A stretch of 64,000 nucleotides of DNA from Panicum virgatum (taxonomy: Eukaryota; Streptophyta; Magnoliopsida; Poales; Poaceae), in contig NC_053146.1 of NCBI RefSeq assembly GCF_016808335.1, positions 25,884,938 through 25,948,937 of the forward strand, in the 5' to 3' direction. Below the pieces are notes generated by a model. That model worked only from the letters and a program-made list of their open reading frames with translations. It was not told the DNA's origin and did not search any database. The position numbers and the translations under genes are program-made. This document shows positions 36,627 to 47,377 of the stretch, in pieces. Numbering within the stretch: the first letter of the stretch is position 1; each line of letters opens with the position of its first letter.

Positions 36627-38667
36627 TCATCCACGTTTTGATGGTACCCAAACTAGGTTGGGTCCTCTCAAGTTAGGAACAACATACTTAGGCAATGCCT
36701 TAGTATGAATAGCGAGATGTTTTGCAATAGTAACAAATGAGGTACTATTACCATCCTTTCTAAGCACAATATTTGCATCAATTGAAATAGGCTTAGAATT
36801 TTTACCTAGGAGACATGAATAAGCCATGTGTCCACTTTCCCAGTATAAGTAGCATCTTCTCTTTCGTTGAGCCTTTTCTTCCTTGCTCATTTGGTGCTTC
36901 TCATTGCCTTGCTTATGATTGTTTGCTTGAACCTTCTTCTCAAGCTTGTTTGGGCAACCCGAAGCTAGGTGATCCAATGTCGCACAACAATGGCACTTGA
37001 TGTGAGCAAACTTATTCATCTTCTCTTGAATCTTGTTCTTGCTTATCATCTTGGCATCTTGGATATGCATTGAATGCCTTGCACTTTTTCCACCCCTTCT
37101 TGTTCTCTTTTTCTTCATCTTCAAGTCATCAACTTGATCTTCATGGTTGATCTTGACTTGATCTTGGGGTGTCTTCTTTTGCTCAACTTGTGGCTTTGAT
37201 TGAGACTTCTCCTGTTGCCTCAACAATTGCTTGGTTAGGCACATTGAGGTGAGGTGACCTCAAGTGCGACACCTGAAGTATTTCACATATTTAAGCTTTT
37301 CTTCTTCCTTCTTTAACTTGAGCTTTTCTTTGTTGGGGCAACCATTTGCAAGACGTCCCATCTCATGGCATTGAAAGCACATAAAATGAGACAGCTTCCT
37401 TTCTTCTTGCTTCTTCATTTTCTTATTGTATTTTTTCTTGCCCCATATCTTGTTTTTGACTTTGCTCTTGTTGGAACCAATGCCACTCATGTCACAGAAA
37501 TTTCTTTGATTTTTATTATGCTTTCAAGGGTGACTTTTGATTTTATCCACCTTTCTATCTTGTTGCTAAAACACTTCACTTGATTTTTAACTCTTTGTTT
37601 TCTTCTACAAGGTTAGTCTCATATTGCATAGTAGGAAAAGAACAAGCATCTAATTGCGAATAACATGGCATAGAAAATAAATCATCGCAAGAGGTGGATA
37701 CATGCTTCTTGCCTACATCACAAGGGTTAGCAACATTTTGCAATTGATCTTTTGACTCATGTGATGAGCTCTCACTAGTTTTAATTCCTTTACTAGAAAG
37801 CTTATTGGTGAGTAAAGCATGGTCTAGTACTAAGTTCTCATGAGCAACACTAAACTCCTCATGAGTCAATTTTAGCTCCTCATGTGAACAACTCATGACA
37901 TAAAGTAGATGCTTTTGTTGTTCACATGTATCTTTGAGAAAAGAGTTTTCCTTTTCTAATTTGATTGTTTTGGCTAACACTTTCTCAAATAATTTGGTCA
38001 TGCTAGCATATCTACTCAAGAGCTCCTTATATGAATCAAGATCAATCACATTGCAATTTGATACCTTTGTGTCACCTTGTGACATGAAGCAATATGGTGA
38101 TGGAGATGAGCTTGGAGTAGCAACATCATCTATGCATGAACCAACTTGATCATCAAATGTGCTTGGAGTAGAATCATCATTTGCAACACATGAATCATCA
38201 CCATCAATCTTGTCAAGTGAGCTTGTTGTAGATTGATCATCATCATCATCACTTGACCATGAGGTGGAGCAATCTTCCACAACGACCATGTCGTGTATGT
38301 GCTCATCATCCTCATGCACTTCCTCATTGGCCTTATAATCATCATGATCATCGGAGGCCGCCCCATATTTCTCATTGAGATAACTCCAAATTTCATGAGC
38401 GGTTGTCATGTTCATGAACTCACCAAGAATGGAATCATGTAAAGATCTAAATAAGATGTTAGTAGCTTGGATATCTAGATCTAGGCATTTCTCTTGTGTT
38501 TGAGTTAGATTTCTTTCATCCAACACATGAGAAAAATCTACATCTACCATCCACCACATTTGAGGGCACATAAACTTAAAATTGCATATCATCCAATTTT
38601 TCCACCGTGCAAAGCGTGTGCCATCAAAAATGTGTTGACACTCAACATCTAGCCCATAATTCGTCAT
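36627..38667 (-). pseudogene. gag of the SIRE/Maximus-type element, frameshifted
   Basis: ATG 38667 lies 39 bases after the primer site. The first part (38667-37576, about 363 codons) holds the UBN2-like gag domain (FDGTRFARWKNWM near the start, then SLHDSILGEFMNM and HEIWSYLNEKYG), an acidic Asp/His/Ser-rich middle and a coiled-coil end. A frameshift and a stop separate it from the basic part (37490-36627), which itself has a TGA at 37262-37260. Four CCHC knuckles can be traced; the third (CHCCATLDHLASGC) is intact, the first has His replaced by Arg, and the second and fourth each have a Cys replaced by Tyr. The product would package element RNA. Not functional as read. Confidence 0.85.
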
Positions 38668-38705
38668 CCTCTCGGGTCGGAAAGGACTACAAATGAGAGA
38701 CCTCG

Positions 38706-38717
38706 GCTCTGATACCA
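38706..38717 (-). promoter_or_regulatory. Primer binding site, initiator-Met tRNA
   Basis: On the minus strand TGGTATCAGAGC is a perfect match to the standard Ty1/copia primer site, two bases from the LTR. It fixes the orientation of the element. Confidence 0.88.
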
Positions 38718-39797
38718 CTTGTAAGGTCGAGATGGCGGACTAGAGGGGGATGAATAGTCTTTTCTAAAACTAATTGCGCTGGCTAACCGAAACTTATGCG
38801 GAATTGAACTATTCACTTAGCCAAGACTTCACCCCTCTAACTATAACTCTAAGGTGTGCCGGGTTAGGTAGAGCTCACCTACACAATTCTAGTTTGCAAG
38901 GTCACACAAGCCTATGCAACTAGCACTTCACACACCGGGGAGCTCCAACGCAATTCTAATGAGCAAAAGCATAAAGCCAACCTAACCTCACTAGATGCAC
39001 AATGGACAGGCTTACACAAACCAAATCCAAAGGCTCAAACTGACTTAGCTACACAAACTAAGCACGGCAACTAATTATACTACACAAGATAATTAGCTAC
39101 ACTATGATCTCTACTTCTATGCTATACAAGCACAAAGATGATTAGCAAGCTACACAAGCTAACTAATCACTAGAGCAACTACACAAGCACAAGATATATA
39201 TTAATGTAAATACAAGGCTTGTGATTTGGAGAATGCAAACCACCAAGAAGAGTAGACAAAGTTGACACGGTGATATTTATCCCGAAGTTCACTTGGTTGC
39301 CACCAAGCTAATCCCCGTTGAGACAAGCTCCAAGGTTGCCGCCGATCGTCTTGCTAGTAGTGACTCTCAAGTCACACTCTCCTACGTGGAGTGCTCACAC
39401 TGAGCTCTAGCACATGATCCAGCCGGACCACTTGTTGCTCTTCGCGTCTCGCTCAACTAGAGTTGCTCTTTGCGACTCCCGCGGGGTGAGCACAATACCC
39501 CTCACAATCGCTTCTCCGGAGCACCGCACAACCTTCTTGCGGGCTTCACAACGGAGACACACCACCAAGCCGTCTAGGAGGTGGCAACCTCCAAGAGTAA
39601 CAAGCACTACCGGCTTGCAACACAATCACCTAGTGCCAACCTTTGCAATCTCACAATGCAACGCACTAGAATCGCTCTCTCACTTAGCGAATATAGTTTG
39701 CTCTAAGCAAAAGTGAGTTGGAGGGCTCTCAAACACTCTCACAAGGACACCAAGTCCCCAAGGTGCTCAGCAGCCTCAAATGGCCGGCCACACCCTC

Positions 39798-39805
39798 TAT
39801 TTATA
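39798..39805 (-). promoter_or_regulatory. TATA box of the SIRE 5' LTR (minus strand)
   Basis: TATAAATA on the minus strand, with the palindrome array starting about 55 bp upstream. This would be the promoter of the full-length transcript. Confidence 0.62.
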
Positions 39806-39861
39806 GAGGGAGGCCCCAAACTAGCCGTTACCTCAAAAACCCGTCGAAACAGAGTATTCGC

Positions 39862-40432
39862 AAACTGTCCGCCTAACAAAAAACCAGACCGTCCGCCATT
39901 CAAACCCAACGGCTAGATCTGCAATGATTATGTGTCAGAGTCGACCGTTAGAGCTCTTCGCGGACTGTCCGTGCCCTAGGGGCGGACCGTCCACAGTTCA
40001 GACAATCTGAACACTCAGAGAAATAGTGTCTCTAGATAAATTGAAAGTTGACGGGTGGACCGTCCGCTCCCCTTGGGCGGACCGTCCGCCCTTCACTTCG
40101 TGCAAACCACCGGAGGCGAAATCGTCTCTAGTCTATTTCTCAAATGACCGGCGGACCGTCCGCGCCCCAGGGGCGGACCATCCGCTGTTCAACCTCAAAT
40201 CCCACCAGAGACCCAAGACGTCTCTGGTTATTTTGTTAAGTGACTGGCAGACCATCCGCGCCCCTGGGCCGGACCGTCTGCCGTTCAAGCTTTTAGACCT
40301 TGCCAGAGAAACAACCTCTCTGGATGATTTCTTTAAAATACATGTGACTGTCCGCAGCACGGTCTTCAAGCCCAAACAGAGCTGCAACCTCTCTGGACAA
40401 AAATGAGTTATACTGGCAAACTGTCCGCCCGT
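39862..40432 (-). repeat. Array of GCGGACCGTCCGC palindromes, 5' LTR copy
   Basis: About eleven copies or variants lie at roughly 39865, 39886, 39959, 39981, 40054, 40077, 40151, 40173, 40246, 40268 and 40415. Several are altered by C-to-T or G-to-A changes relative to the other LTR. Confidence 0.78.
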
Positions 40433-41254
40433 CATTTCTTTTTCTCACAAGTTGATCAACATCAACTCCAAGACCTTCTCCTTTGCAAATGTGCCAACAA
40501 CACCAAGTGAACAACACCATGTGCATGTGTGTTAGCATTTTCATAATCATTTTCAAAGGATTTCACATGATCTCACCACGCCACTCAAATCTAGCAACAT
40601 CACAATGTTAGATCGCTCAAGTGGCACTAGATGACCGATATGCAAACAAGTTTGCCCCTCTTGATAGTACGGCCATCTATCCTAAATCCGGTCAAGCACT
40701 TCTCTACTCAACCTTAGACCGGTGAAATGAAATGCCCTAGGTTATACCTTTGCCTTGCGCATTTCCATTTCATCTCCATTCATCAACTCCATCCTCCAAG
40801 TGAAGATGCAACCAATGCACCAACACAATCATGAATGATATGATCCAATCCATATCATCACATGACCTTTTTAGTCCATTGATCTTGACCATGCCCGCTC
40901 TTCACCATTGCCTCGGACCATCGGCGCCAAGTCTTGCCCAACGTTCACCGCCTCACGGTCCATCGCTTCAAAGCCTTGACTTGCCCTTCTCCATTGCAAC
41001 CGGTCCATCAAGCCAAGCCTTGTCTTGATCTTCACCACCATGGTCACATGACTCCATGTCATGACTCATATGCAATGAGTTCCTCCATCACACTATATGA
41101 GCATAGCATCAACCCTTAGCCATTTCTCCTCCATGGCACATGTTGCTCATACTAGTGTCTTTGTGTGGACTAATCTCCTGTGTATCTCAACATAAACACT
41201 TGTTAGTCCACCTAAGGTGTCACTCAATTACCAAAACTAAACAAGGGCCATTCA

Positions 41255-44200
41255 CACCTCCCCCGCGCGCCCTGTTCCCCTTTCTCCTTTATCCGCCCGC
41301 CCGCGTCGCGACGTGCCTCACCGCCGTGCTCGCCTTTTCCATGCCACCGCCTGCCACCATGATGTCGCCGCTGCTCCGCCTGTCCACCACGACCCTCGCG
41401 CTTGCACCCGTGAGCCACCCGCACGCCAAAAACCCTAACCCTAGCGCCCTCGAATGCGCGCCACATCGCCCCGCGCAGCGCCCATCCCTTCCTCGCCGCC
41501 CATCGACGTTTGAACCCCGCCAAGCTCTCGGCCGCCACCTATAAGAACCCCAGGGCCGCCGTTGCGAAACCCTAGAGCCCAATTAGGATTTCCCCACGCC
41601 CTGCCGCCAGAATTGAAAAAGAGAAGGGGAGAACAGATTAATTAAGGGAAGAGAAGGAGGAGAACCGCCGCCGCCGGAGCTCCGTTGTGCCTGCGCCCGA
41701 ACATCAACTCCGACGTTGCTTCGCGGCACGGCACAGCCCCGACAAGCTTCATGCACCAACTCTTCACCGCACCGAAACCCGCCGACCTCAAGCCCGCCGG
41801 TGAGCCATCACCGCCGCACCTTTCCCTTTGCGCCTCCCTTCTGCTCCGGCGAGCATGGCCCACCGTGGTCGGACCTTAGCTAAAGCCCTAGGACCCCCGG
41901 CCTTCTCTATTTGATGCGCGAACCCCTAACACTGCCCGAGCCTCCCGGCGATGTGCCTGGTCCTGCCATGGCTGGCAACCGAGCACCGCCGCCGCGCAGA
42001 GGCCACACCCTGCGTGTGCCGCGCACATACGCGCGCGGGAACACTCAAGGCCAGCCCTTGGCCGCATTGGCACCTAAAGGCCGCCGCCGCTGTGTTGCAG
42101 CGGGGAGCCGCCGCCACCACCGTGCTCCGCCAGGCCTTCGCCGCTGACGCCGATGCGCGATCTCGCGAACACAGAGCCGCCGCCGTGCTCTGGGCCTCTT
42201 CCGAGCACGAGCAAGCCCAAGGATGGGCCTTTGCCCAGCTCTGCTGCCGGACCCACCCACCGCAGGAGTTGAGCGTCGCCGCCGACATGTTCTATGAATG
42301 GCCACTGCAAGCCCACTCCGCCGGCTTCACGCATGCGTGCACAGCAAGCTGTGCGGCAAAAGGCTGGGCCTTTCCCAGCTAGGATGGGTGAACGAGACGC
42401 GTCGCTGCCGCGCTGCGCGCGAACTCCACCGCGACGTCGCGCGCGTGCCGCGCCCTGCCCTCACGCACCCACACACACACACAGGCCAGCCACACCGGAT
42501 CTACAAGCCGCCGCACGGGATCCCCGGGCCACTGACGGCTGGGACCAACCTGTCAGAGGAAGAAGATGGCGCCGACAAGAGGGCCCGAGACGTCAGCGAG
42601 AGAAGGGAAGCATAAGAAAAAGAATAAAAGAAGAAGAAGACGGGTCGCGGCCCACAAGCCGCTGCCAGACCAGGCCGAGCTGCGCGCAGAAGAGAAGACG
42701 AGCCGGAGCCGAGCCGGCCTACCAAGCCAAAGGAGGGAGCGAGCCGCCCAAGCCGAAGGGAAATTGGGCCGCGAGACGGCCCGATTCACTTTGAGCATAA
42801 GTACACAGCACATTTTCCTTTTTTCCTTTTTCTTTTTCAGCGCTGACACGCGGGTCCCACTGATCAGCGGCTACCGCTGATCGACATGTGGGCCCATTAA
42901 CTGTTGACTGTTGACCGGTCAACGCTGACATCAGCAACGACCATGCTGACGTCAACAAGATCCCGCGCCCTGGATGACGTCAGCATGCCACGTGGCACGC
43001 CCAGAGGCTGCCACATGTCACTGACTTTTCTTTTTATTTTCCAAAAATCATTTATTAATTTCTGAAATATCTTTTAACTTCAAAAATTCATAATAAATCC
43101 ATTTTAGCTCCAAAAATTATGAAACCAATTTCATAATTTTTCTAAAAACATGATCTACACGTTAGAATAGGTTTTGGGTGCCATTTAGATCTTATTTGAG
43201 AGTTTTGTGCATATTTGCACTTTGACCCCTATACTTATACGTATTTATGAACAGGATTCAACACTGAGGAGCTGACCGAGGACCAGGAGTACCAGGAGGC
43301 TCAAGAGTTCTATGAAGAGCCAGCAGGTTCACGCCCATCTCTTCTCTTGACTCCTATAGTCATCGCATGTTTAGATCTACTACGCTTTACTTTCTGTTGA
43401 GTGAGAAACAGCATGCCCCCCCTTTTACATACCTACCCTTGACCACCTACTCCTCTAGTATATGGTTAGGAGACTATGAGTGTGTATAGTTTGAGGTGTA
43501 GTCTTGGTGTATGAGCTACATATGAAGGAGACGGTGGATAGGGTGATGTCGCGGGGACGAGCAATGTAACTCGATCTCGGATCGAGGGCCGAGGGCATGT
43601 GTTGGGCATGCCCTGCGAGTACCTATCGCGGGTACGAGAGTTCCCAGTTTGGGGACGGATCCTTCGGGGTCCAAGATAGTGTAGGAAGAGGTTGGTGGGC
43701 CATACCTATAATGGGTGCCAGTTGCGGACCACTGTGGCGGAAACACGTTGTGACGAAGATGCTCGTTTCGGCATGTAAGGACCGAGTTGGCTGGACTTGG
43801 TGATGGAACTTTGACTGCATGCAAACCACTTATCCTTTATGAGGAAGGATCTGGTCCGGACTAGCTACGTGCGGCGCTAAGCTTGCAGGAGGATAGAGAT
43901 CAGTGCAGGGGGAGGGCCTGTGCTGGCGTGAAGGGGTGTTGGCCCTCGTTAACCCCGACACAGCAGGGAGAGGTTTCACAGTCCCGGGACGATCTCTCAA
44001 GGGGGATCGTACCCAGACCTGGGAAAGCATGATGGTGGCCGTAGCCGTTAGTTTCGTGATTTTAGACCGGTGTTTCGATATTCGGGAGGGTCATTCCCGA
44101 TCGGCTATGATTCGAGTGGGTCCAGGTGTACAACCCCTTCAGGGTGTAAAACTATATGTATAGCCGCGTACTCGGATATGTACGATTCTCGATTCAGCTT

Positions 44201-44772
44201 CACTGAATAGAGTAGGGTTACTATATGTCTACCTCCCCCTAGTCGAGTCTTCCTGCCGTGTTGCAGCTGAGGTACGAGGAGAGGGAGTTCTCGTACCGAT
44301 TGAGAGTGTAAGAGAGTGATGAGGGAGACAATGGTCGGGAGTCCGGGATGCCAGAATAGCCCGAGGTGAGAAGAGATGTGCTACTCTTTATACCATTGCA
44401 TCCATAAAGCTTGCAAACGGATGGTGACGTGAACCTATCCCGTCCTTGGGAATAGCTTGGCAAGATGAAGGATCCGAGGAGAAGTTCGACACCAACGATG
44501 ATGGTTGGTACGACTAAAGCTTGGGGTACGCGCAAGTCTTCTTGTGGGAAGAGGAGACCCGAAGATGATGGCCTAGAAGACTAGAACCGCTTCCGCTTTT
44601 CTGTCTGAACTATGAATTCAGCCCTACGGGCTTGTAAGGAGAGGAAACTATGAAACTCTCAGTATTTATGTAATAATTAAACCCATGTTTGTACTCTTTA
44701 AGTGGTATGACTTCGATGTTGCCTGAAATAACGATTCTATATGTGATAGCATCTGATCCAGGGACTATCACA
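41255..44772 (+). mobile_element. Large gypsy (Tekay-like) LTR fragment, host of the SIRE insertion
   Basis: It has the Tekay-type LTR plan: a GC-rich block with a TATA-like TATAAGAA at 41540-41547, a donor-like GCCG|GTGAGC near 41799, an AT-rich part around 43020-43240, an exon-like cassette (43255-43326) and a tail ending ACTATCACA. The left part was cut off by the SIRE insertion and lies outside the window. No primer site follows, so it is probably a solo LTR in the older chromovirus that resumes at 44773. The end at 44772 is tentative. Open frames in 41140-42880 are composition artefacts. Confidence 0.6.
43255..43326 (+). other. Exon-like cassette in the 41-45 kb LTR
   Basis: TTTATGAACAG precedes 72 nt open as two bases + 23 codons + one base, ending GCAG|GTTCAC (a GT donor-like site here, not GC). 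The reading is strongly acidic (NTEELTEDQEYQEAQEFYEE). Confidence 0.5.
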
Positions 44773-44984
44773 CCGATACAGGGAGTCAGGTTCGCTATAC
44801 GAGAACCCGATTCATTTCAACTATCAAAGTAGCTCCTAATAGAATTCTTCAACGTCGCCTAATTCCTCGAAACAATGAACTAGTGGTACAGTGGCTCATA
44901 CAATGGGTAAATCTACTTGAGAAAGAGGTCACATGGGAAGATGTTGCATTCATATGCAAGGTGTTTCCATCTTTCAATCCTTGA
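44773..44984 (+). pseudogene. C-terminal pol fragment (chromodomain) of an older chromovirus
   Basis: The frame reads through LQRRLIPRNNELVVQWLIQW and then LLEKEVTWEDVAFICKVFP to a stop at 44982-44984. This is the CHD/CR-type chromodomain end of a Reina-like or related chromovirus. Everything upstream is lost or displaced by the LTR at 41255-44772. Confidence 0.75.
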
Positions 44985-44992
44985 GGATAGGG

Positions 44993-45010
44993 ATGTCAAG
45001 GAGGGGGCAA
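44993..45010 (+). promoter_or_regulatory. Polypurine tract of the older chromovirus
   Basis: GTCAAGGAGGGGGCAA precedes what was the LTR start TGTCAGGC, now separated by the solo LTR at 45013. Confidence 0.6.
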
Positions 45011-45012
45011 TG

Positions 45013-46469
45013 TGAAAGATCGGATCGGGTGCTCTAGCCTAAGAGGGGGAGGGGGTGAATTAGACAACTTAAAACCTTAACCTATGGCTCCAACTAAATT
45101 GCACAATATAAAACTAAAACATGCTATCGAGATGTGCAACTAAGGTTCTTCTAGTATGAAACCCCTATCCCAAAAGAGTTTAGCAATCTATAGCCATTCC
45201 TATCAAGAGACTACTCTATGAAAGTAAAGGCACACAAGAATTGCTAGTATGAAATGCGGAAATGTAAAGAGCGGGATAGGAGGGAGCAAACTCTTGACGC
45301 GGGTGTTTATTCCGTGGTTCGGTTAGCCACAAAGGCACACCTACATCCACGTTGTTGAAGCACTCACTAAGAGTATTGCTTTTTGGCAATCAAGTCTCTC
45401 CCATGAACTCAATCACGGTCACCTTGATCCCGATTTCCACTAAAGAGCTTCTCCATAAAGGATGGGGGTCTCCACGTCCCCCGCACACGGTCGTCCACGC
45501 CGCTCCACACCAAGTCGGAGGGTTGTTGACGTTGCCGGCGAGCTTCAAAGCTCCAAGGGGCCAGCGCACCAAGATATCTTGTTGGTTCACTCAAGAACCA
45601 GCCACAAGGCACAACACCTTGCTTGCTCACTCACTCAAGAGCTAATCTAGCACTTACACTCTTAAAGCTAGTGCTAAACCTAAGGATATGATCAATATGC
45701 ACTTGGGTTGGCTTGGAGGATTTCCTGGATGTGTTTGAGACTTGTAGCAACTCTAGCAAACTTCAAATGATCGGGGTAACCCATATATATAGGCCACCAA
45801 ATGAAGAGAGCCATTGGGAGCCGTTACCCAACTTTTCTGCGTAGCGTCGGATAGACCGATGGTAGGGCACCAGTTCATCCGGTCACTTTGCGCCACGGGG
45901 TAGCCATTGGGTCTTTGACAGATGACTTGGCAGTCACCGGATAAACCGGTCAGGTGGCGTCGGTTCATCCGGTGAGCATTGGTTCATCCGGTACTGAAGG
46001 AATCTATACCTGAGCGATGACATCATTGCTCCGACGCAATGCTCCGGTGCTCGTCGGATCATCCGGTGCTGAAGATTTCGCTTCAACGCACTTGTCATGC
46101 TCTCTGGTACATCCTCCGGTGATTACTCCGACACTCCATCTTGGCACCGTCGGTTCATCCGGTGCCACTTAGTTCCTCCCCCACCAGTGCTGCAAATTGC
46201 ACCGACGCCTCTGCGTTGGTTTATCCGGTGCCAACCGGATAGACCGGTGCCTCTGCTTCGATTAATCCGGTGCCACTGGTTTTTGCAGAACTCGTACATT
46301 TCAATCTTTCTTTGAGTTCTTTCTTCGTGTTTTGTTTTGCTTGGCCTTTTTGCTTCATCCCTGGGATCTATAAATATTCACTTGACAAACTCATTAGTCA
46401 TATTGATTGCGTTGTTACTCAATCACCAAAATCACAAAACTATGGCCTAATGGGGCCATGTTCCTTACA
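45013..46469 (-). mobile_element. SIRE-type solo LTR (second family), minus strand
   Basis: This 1457-bp insertion starts TGTAAGGAAC (at 46469) on the minus strand and has no internal region. The flanks CAATG (45008-45012) and CATTG (46470-46474) are a target duplication with one mismatch. It has the SIRE LTR features: a GTGATTTTGGTGATTGAG word near the start, a TATA region at 45781-45793 and a run of short palindromic repeats upstream of it. The right end reads like a Ty1/copia LTR followed by AGGGGGAGGGGG. Confidence 0.75.
45844..46275 (-). repeat. Array of TCCGGT/ACCGGA motifs in U3 of the second SIRE-type LTR
   Basis: About ten copies of GGTTCATCCGGTG or the inverse ACCGGATAAACCGGT lie at about 45844, 45880, 45938, 45962, 45980, 46055, 46151, 46216, 46233 and 46263. 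The array starts about 50 bp upstream of the minus-strand TATA region, as in the first SIRE family, but with an unrelated word. Confidence 0.75.
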
Positions 46470-46991
46470 CATTGTCAGGCAGACTAGAAGCGATTCAGTT
46501 TCGTCAGACTTCATTCCAGCGTACTGCCTCATCATTGGCTGTGGACCATCCATTTTAAATCGGATGATTGTTATTTAGTTCAAGTCATTTGGCATGCCTA
46601 AGTGCATTTATCTGTTATAGTTTAATTAGTAGTGTGTCTAATACTAATGACCCTAGCCTATGTAGAGGACCGGATGGAGCTGGTGGGAGGTATCGTGAAG
46701 AACTCTGTCGCAAACATAGGGGTTAGAAGTAGCTGTAGGACCTCGTTGTCTCACTGGCAACGGCTGTATCGAGTATCCTCTGAACTTGTCCTCGATTCAG
46801 TTTACCTGCCGTTACCTGGTCCCGATCTACTATCGTGTTCTCGTGAATTTTGTTTCCAAATTCTCCCCCAATTGGTGCATAGGAACTAGATCCTGATAGT
46901 GCTGCTAGGCTTGGCTGAGCATTCCTAATATGCTTCGTGCCCACAGTCCACTCTCTCCTTGATTTCGCTACGTGACAAGCTAGGATGCTAC
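46470..46991 (+). repeat. 3' LTR of the older chromovirus
   Basis: About 520 bp from TGTCAGGCAGAC (46473) to GGATGCTACA follow the polypurine tract once the solo LTR is removed. The short LTR length fits Reina-type elements. No target duplication can be tested because the 5' end is missing. Confidence 0.6.
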
Positions 46992-47372
46992 AGTTTGGCA
47001 TCACAACTACTCCTCCTATGCTTTTTTATCTTTAGGTACCATGTGTCATAAATATTATTGCCAATATTTACATGAGACGTGATAAATGAATTATTAGTCA
47101 TCATCTCTTAATTATAGGTTGGCAAAATGTTATGAAAAATTTATGAACACAGACCAAACACGCACATAGGCAGGGCGATAGATTGAGATTGTTGAAGGTA
47201 AGGATGCAAGGCTTTTGGTTAAGCGACCCGCTAATGACCTTATCAATCTATAATGGTTTTTATTGAAGTAGGCACCGAGTTGTCCCCAAATTTCTGAGTC
47301 TTAGATACCCAAGTTCATAGTTTTTATTTCTTAAATTTATTTCAGGTTTAACGGACGCTATTCGACAATGAA
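46992..47372. other. Unassigned AT-rich sequence
   Basis: I see no gene, terminal repeat or tandem structure here. It may be original host DNA or an unrecognised old repeat. Confidence 0.3.
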
Positions 47373-47377
47373 TCTAT

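Larger units (their letters stand above)
1..41254 (-). mobile_element. SIRE/Maximus-type Ty1/copia element, non-autonomous, minus strand, left end outside window
   Basis: The two LTRs are 1-7183 (3' LTR, cut by the window start) and 38720-41254 (5' LTR, 2535 bp). They match each other once the insertion at 397-5281 is removed. On the minus strand the order is LTR, initiator-Met tRNA primer site (38717-38706), gag (38667-36627), a last scrap of pol (about 36391-36332), non-coding DNA, an env-position ORF (9412-7794), a polypurine tract (7197-7184) and the LTR. Protease, integrase, reverse transcriptase and most of RNase H are missing, so it would have needed proteins from another element. The LTR start, rich in the GGCCCTTG and TTTTGGTAATTGA words, is that of grass SIRE/Maximus elements (family knowledge). 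The expected right target duplication is CACCT (41255-41259); its partner lies outside the window. Confidence 0.85.
38720..41254 (-). repeat. 5' LTR of the SIRE-type element
   Basis: This 2535-bp LTR starts TGAATGGCCC (at 41254) and ends CCTTACA (at 38720) on the minus strand. It is the uninterrupted partner of 1-7183. It has a 24-bp insertion near 40063-40090 relative to the other LTR, which adds one palindrome unit. Confidence 0.88.

Noticed and set aside
5818..40432. GCGGACCGTCCGC repeats as a CRISPR array
   Set aside because: Spacing is irregular, the unit is only 13 bp, it is palindromic and degenerate, and it lies in plant LTRs without cas genes.
5282..41254. 2 kb near-identical blocks at 5282-7183 and 39324-41254 as a segmental duplication
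   Set aside because: They are the two LTRs of one minus-strand SIRE element: a primer site borders the right copy and a polypurine tract the left one.
41140..42880. Many open frames of 60-170 codons on both strands
   Set aside because: Same GC effect, in a gypsy LTR and the adjoining SIRE LTR end.
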